Position numbers and translations under genes: made by a program. Source: Parietaria judaica (Eukaryota > Streptophyta > Magnoliopsida > Rosales > Urticaceae). Taken from it: a stretch of 64,000 nt of DNA. The stretch is from positions 38,054,501-38,118,500 of the forward strand of contig OX940863.1 in NCBI GenBank assembly GCA_954871525.1, written 5' to 3'. The notes under the pieces are model-generated. The model did not search any database and had not been told where the DNA came from. It was given only the letters and a program-made list of their open reading frames with translations. This document shows, in pieces, positions 59,031 through 64,000 of this stretch (the first letter of the stretch is position 1; each line of letters starts with the position of its first letter).

Positions 59031-59317
59031 GATATCACTAGCTCACCGCTACAAAATGTAGAATACACTATAGATTTTGTACAACGCTTTTGCAAAATTG
59101 TTGTGTAAAGTAAGTTTGCACAACAGTATTTTCGAAACTCTTGAGCAAAAGGTATAACAATTTCATGACTCGAGTTTCAGCCCACGGATTCAAAGTTATG
59201 CCGGTGTCCACCATACAAAAGGAGATGCCTTAATCGTTTCTATGAGCAAGCAATATGAAGCAGCTCTGTCAATTGTTAATATACATAATTATCGAACATT
59301 GAAGTCAAGTACACTAT
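59031..59317. other. Unannotated intergenic stretch
   Basis: Nothing recognisable. The last five bases (59313-59317, ACTAT) are the target duplication of the solo LTR. Confidence 0.5.
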
Positions 59318-60624
59318 TGTTGATGAAGAAAAATGCTTCAAACATTCAGCGGCCCAATAGCTCGTGTTGGACCGGGCCCAATGTCGTCTTGTTGACTTTT
59401 GTGACTTTCGGGCTTGGGCTCCTGGACTTTCGAGTCGAACGGACCCTCCTCTGACTCGACGATCAGAAATCCGTGGTAAACTCCACTACCTGTCGCTAAC
59501 AGGGCCAGGACTTGGCCTGGCCCGGATTACAGGTTCGGGACACCAAAAACGGACTCCTGACCACAGTATCGACTTTCCAGTGAACCCTGGTGGATCAGAC
59601 CCTCGACCGGCGTCACGGGAACAGATCCGGGTCCTCAGGCTATCGGCGTAGTCAGTATATCTGCCGGAGATACAAGACCAGTGGATAGAACGAGCACCTC
59701 ACGGACCTAGAACCTTGGCAAGGAGGGTCTTAGATCGTGCCAGAATCTTCTCCAGAACTTCCGCTCAAATGTGTTTTTTCTCTCTCAGAACCTGAACAAA
59801 ACAACACCCGAGATCAGGGAGAACCGGGGGGGGGGGGGGGGTACCCCCTGATTCACCTCCGACGCTCAACATTAGAGTGATATTTGAGGGGAGGCGAGTT
59901 CTAGAGGGTGTAGAGAGAGTTTAGGGCGAGTTCTCGGTGTGAGAATCGAGTTACCGTTAAGTGAAAACCGAGCTTCTATTTATAGGAGGATCCGGGGGTT
60001 AAAACGTGAATAATTATTACTCCGGGAGGCCCCCGGGGTAAAATTATATAGTTTTTCGGGTCCCCCGGACGTGGTCGATCCAACGCCGCAATCGGCGCCT
60101 CAATCTGACATCGGACGCGCCCTCACGCGCGGGAACAGTGGTTGTGGTCTCCAGGGCTGACGCCAGCAGCCTGCGTCACGCCTCGCGTCAGCAGCCACGC
60201 GTCGAGTCCCTGTGGCTCCGCGTCCTCCCTCGCGTCTAGTGGGGTGGCGCCACGTGGCGGGGTCATTTTGACCCTTGGGGGCCTGCAGCGTTGTCTGACG
60301 TGCATGGTAGTGGCCTCTGGCCCTCGTGGGGCCCATCTGGTCGTGTGGTGGTGACCCTTGGGGACCGTGGGGCCCACCTGGTGGCCCAGGGGGTCTCAGG
60401 GGGCCTCAGGCGTTTCCCGAGGTCGTTTTTTACAAATCTTATATCTATTTTGGGTATTTAGATATTTTTGGGATCATCTAGACCCTTTATTTTTCGAAAA
60501 CGGGCTTCCGGTTAATAATTTGGGGCAAAATTGATTATAAATTAATTAATAAAAGAAAAATTAATTTTAATAATTTTTCTTTTGTTAATTAATATTAAAT
60601 CAATTGCGTAAAATACCCGTAACA
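59318..60624 (-). mobile_element. Solo LTR (1307 bp)
   Basis: TGTTGATGAA...CCCGTAACA flanked by perfect ACTAT duplications at 59313-59317 and 60625-60629. No internal region. The minus-strand TATAAATA (plus 59977-59984) sets its orientation. It resembles the 52790-53367 family by its TGTTA...-style ends. It includes a 16-base G run. Confidence 0.88.
59826..59841 (+). repeat. G16 homopolymer
   Basis: Sixteen consecutive G followed by TACCCCC, within the transcribed part of the solo LTR (C16 in its sense strand). Confidence 0.85.
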
Positions 60625-60629
60625 ACTAT

Positions 60630-61591
60630 GAACACAAGTCTCAAATATAGTCATTCCAGAATATGTTTGTTAGGATCATGTAATACATATATTAAAAAAA
60701 CTAATTAGTTGTATTAGGAATTTGAAAACAAAAGGATAAACACTTATCGGTATGCCCACCACTGTATATTAGCGATAACTTCTTTTATTTTTTTTAATGT
60801 ATACGGGCAATTCGCGGTAGCCTTTTTTGTTTAGCTTAAACGACATTTTTTTTTTAAATTTTATTTGGGACTCAAATTCGATCTTTAACCAGTAAAACTC
60901 TATAAAAAAAAAAAGAGAGAGAGAGATCACATCAACGGTTTATTATATACTTTTTATTAATTATGACTCGACTAAGAAAATAACACCTAAAGTCCCGAAA
61001 TCCCAAAAAAAGAAGTCAACTACAAAGGCCCATGACCTCGACGGAACATCAACCTGACCTAGTTTGGGAAGCCCATCCGACCCCGAACACAGAATTTGAC
61101 TCGAGCACAGTAAAATAATCAATCCGACCTCAGCCCCCGAAACTAAACCGCAGCTCGGTTCAAAGAGTCAACTTGACGTCGCCCCGAAAAATTGACCTAG
61201 ATCTCCGTCAAGAAACTTAACCTGACCGCAGCCCCCAAAAACCAATCCGAGGGAGACCTAGAAAAAGAAGGCAGAACCTCGGACGCAAAGAAGATGAGAA
61301 GTCTCGATCTCAAAGACAACTACGAAAGCCTGATCTATGAAAAAGGCGACAGACACCCGAAACCAAAAAAGTCAGGTTCAAACCCGACTTAGAAACGTCT
61401 GAATAAGAGATAGAGACGGCGCTGAGAGGCGGCCAAGCCTCGCCTGGAAAAAGCACGGCTCAAGGCGCACCATGGGCGTGCTTCATCACCTTGGTCCCAG
61501 CGTGGCTCTAAACCCAAAATAAGCCTTATTTTTCTCCTAAAAAGACTATTTAATATTTCTTTGTGAAGCAACCCTTTCTCTATATTAATAC
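60630..61591. other. Repetitive but unassigned intergenic DNA
   Basis: AT-rich to 60960. Then at about 61010-61260 there are loose repeats of phrases like AACCTGACC...GCCCCCGAAA. No gene or clear element ends. Confidence 0.4.
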
Positions 61592-62555
61592 TGTTGGAAT
61601 AATTGCATCAATAAATGCATGTCCAATAATGTTCTAATAAAGACTTAGTTGTTGAAGAGTGTGGGAATGAGAAGAGTCCCACATTGATTAAACACAAAGA
61701 TTTGGTGGTGTTTAAATAGAGTGGTATTCATGACAAGCTCAACATGTGGTTGAGCTAATGATATACCAAGTGGAGTGTGATGCGGAGGCGGGGTGGGGAG
61801 ATCATGCCACTTTGTTCTCTCGCAACGCCAACCCCGACACCGGCGACACTGGCTCGGGCTCGGGATTGGGGGCGTGGGCGTAGAGGCGCTAGTGGCGCCT
61901 TGTAGGCGCACTTGAGGCACTTGAGCACGTCGCATCGGGGCGAGCGGCTTAGGTTCGGGTCCTCGTGATCTCTCGCGGTAGCAATTACTTGGCTAGCGGT
62001 AACGACTTTCGCATAGCGGTAGAGGTAACGGCTACAGGGCGGTTTGCGATTCTCGCCTAGCGGCGACAATTACTTGGCTAACGACTTTCGCATAGCGGTA
62101 AAGGTAACGGCTACAGGGCGATTTTCGTCGGTTACTGTTCTTTCAAAAAGGGTCGCTGCCTTTGGAAATGACAGTTACTTTTGCCTATAAAACACACTCC
62201 ATGTTTCGAGTTTCAAAAATATACAAAATAGAATTTGAAATACAGAACACCAAAAAATCTCTCTCAACAATTTCCAGAAACTGTTCTTGCCTATTTCGTG
62301 CTTCACAAAGGTCTTGTGTAGTACGATTTAAAGCTTGTCGTATCCTGCGGTATTCTTGCGTTGTAGACCTCTAGACGTTCTCGGAGGTGCTTGAAATACT
62401 ATAAGGAAAGCGTGTTTCATGCGTGATTCAAGCCCAGACATCTTCGATCTCCAATAATTATCAAACAATCTTATAGTATTTGTTTATGGCGACCGAAGCA
62501 TCCGTTTCAAGCATCAAAGTCATGAATCAGGATCTCGCGAAGTTGGACCGTTTCG
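61592..62555 (+). mobile_element. Ty1/copia 5' LTR and gag start, cut by a copia LTR
   Basis: LTR starts TGTTGGAATAATTG at 61592 and includes AGAGTCCCACATTG and TATAAAA at 62186-62192. Its end (about 62455) and primer site are degenerate. A tandem duplication of about 55 bp is at 61987-62120. Confidence 0.6.
62486..62555 (+). pseudogene. copia gag N-terminus (23 codons), truncated by insertion
   Basis: ATG 62486 starts a frame containing DLAKLDRF, the conserved beginning of many plant copia gag proteins. The copia LTR at 62556 interrupts it at the next codon. Confidence 0.65.
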
Positions 62556-64000
62556 TGTTGGACATATGTGTCCTTAAACAAGATATTTTATCCATTTATA
62601 AATGATTATGACAAGTCGTTGAATAAAGATGATACTTATTATGATAATCTTATTATAGTTTCTGGTAGAGTAAAATAGAATGTTTGATCCTTAGTTCATA
62701 AAGGATGCAATTATGAATTATTATCAGAACAGAGTCAATGTGAAGAAGAATTAATAATCATAATAAATGAACTTAAAATGTCCGTGACCTGATTAACTGG
62801 GTGGGAGCTCATTAATCGTATAAGGTCATTAATGTGACTAAGTGACAATCCTATTCTGGATTTTGTGTGTGTCACACTCACTAGAAGTGCATTAAGTATG
62901 AAGTGACTTCATACTGGACTGGACCTGACTTAAACTCCGGAAGTTATCATATAAGACTGTCACTGATAACTTGGAGTTGAGTCACTAGTAGATGATCAAA
63001 TGGATATTCGATCTAAGTCCTGAGTGATCTTGAGTCCAAGCTGCTGGGTTGATTGTTCTTTGATTTAACCGTTAAAGAACACGAAATATTACCGTTGTTC
63101 CCAACACTATTATTTTGGGAAAATGATAGTCAGCAGTAAGGGTAGCCTGGTCATAGACATGGGCATCACACAGCTCTCTTCAGAGTGATGATGATTCCCT
63201 TGATTTTTGGTGGTGAGAAGTGAGAGGTACCCGTGCGCAACTTATGAATCGAAACCATAAGTGAGTTACTCATAATATTACTGACTGAGTCAAGGATGAA
63301 AATGCAATTAGGGGCATAACGGTAGAAACCGCCTGCTCGTGTGTGGATCATCAAGTGAAAGATCAATAACCCGAATTTGATTGTATCAATGGACACCCTG
63401 CTGTTATAAAGGGAATAATATATACCGTATCACTAAAGAGTGCAGCCTCGGGTCTATAATGGAATCACTTCGAGGTTTGACGAACAACTAGCAGTTCGTT
63501 GGAGCTTAAGTGATACGGGTCCATGGTCCCCAGGATAGCTCCGTAACGGATGATACGTACGTGATTAAAATACATTCTGGATAATGTTTAATCATTTGGC
63601 TTGACTTATAGAACTGAAAGGTCTGTGTCAGACGTCAGATAGTTTTATCGTTAGCGTGGCAAACGTACCATATTTTGGTACACGAAATTAACTGATAAAA
63701 GAAAGTTAGAATTTAGATTTTCTATCAGCACCATGTTGTTGGAAATTAAATTCTAATCAACTTTGCTTTTTGAACCAAGTCATTTCGACTTACGGTTAGT
63801 GATTTGTGGATTTTCTAAGTTTGTGATCGGTTCGATGAACTTTGAAATTAAATCACATGTCACGATAAATGATGGTGTGGCACCATGACATTTTAATGTG
63901 TGATATTGAGATCAGGAAATATTAATATATTTTAATTATTTGGATTTAATTATTAATATCTTATTAATAATTAATTAATAATTAATAGATTTATATTAAT
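62556..64000 (+). mobile_element. copia LTR, third copy, running off the window
   Basis: TGTTGGACATATG onward, closely matching 12994-14420. Presumed start of a 5' LTR or solo LTR. Left flank TTTCG (62551-62555) is the expected target duplication. No gene inside. Confidence 0.88.

Noticed and set aside
60100..60377. ORFs in the solo LTR
   Set aside because: GC-rich LTR sequence with shadow frames on both strands.

Overview
This window is eukaryotic and reads as repeat-rich nuclear DNA of a flowering plant, most likely a eudicot. It has plant LTR retrotransposons, GT-AG introns and a plant-type telomere-binding protein gene. Nothing bacterial, viral-episomal or organellar was seen. I do not assign a family or genus.

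Layout. 1-15713: decayed Ty1/copia element with its 3' LTR (12994-15713), interrupted at the end of its RNase H by element A (3585-12967, target duplication ATCTT). 15714-19240: antisense gene remnant from an older gypsy-type element. 19884-24241: broken chromovirus-like Ty3/gypsy element with another LTR (19981-21610) inside its 5' LTR. 24242-43042: a second, internally deleted copia element whose 3' LTR is split by element B (33316-42695, duplication GGCGC). 43043-43312: further copia LTR fragment. 43313-47009: minus-strand copia 5' LTR with leader. 47255-52442: element D. 52443-53367: minus-strand LTR with a tRNA-Asn-type primer site. 54790-57850: the one ordinary host gene, an eight-coding-exon telomere repeat-binding protein (564 aa) on the plus strand. 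58655-59030: MITE. 59318-60624: solo LTR (duplication ACTAT). 61592-62555: copia LTR and gag start. 62556-64000: copia LTR running off the window.

The most interesting system is the A/B/D family, non-autonomous LTR elements primed by tRNA-Lys. A and B are about 9.38 kb, nearly identical and recent. They lack gag-pol. On the plus strand they carry an intronless F-box/leucine-rich-repeat/Cys-rich ORF, then a 3'UTR-like stretch and a pure poly(A) run, which looks like a captured processed host mRNA. On the minus strand they carry a spliced gene with a Transposase_28-like N-terminus and coiled coils, with its own TATA box. About 1.1 kb of short tandem repeats separates the two convergent units. 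D has the same ends, primer site, pre-PPT hairpin and tandem repeats, but neither gene.

Percentages, ages and family names come from reading by eye. No alignment or database search was run.
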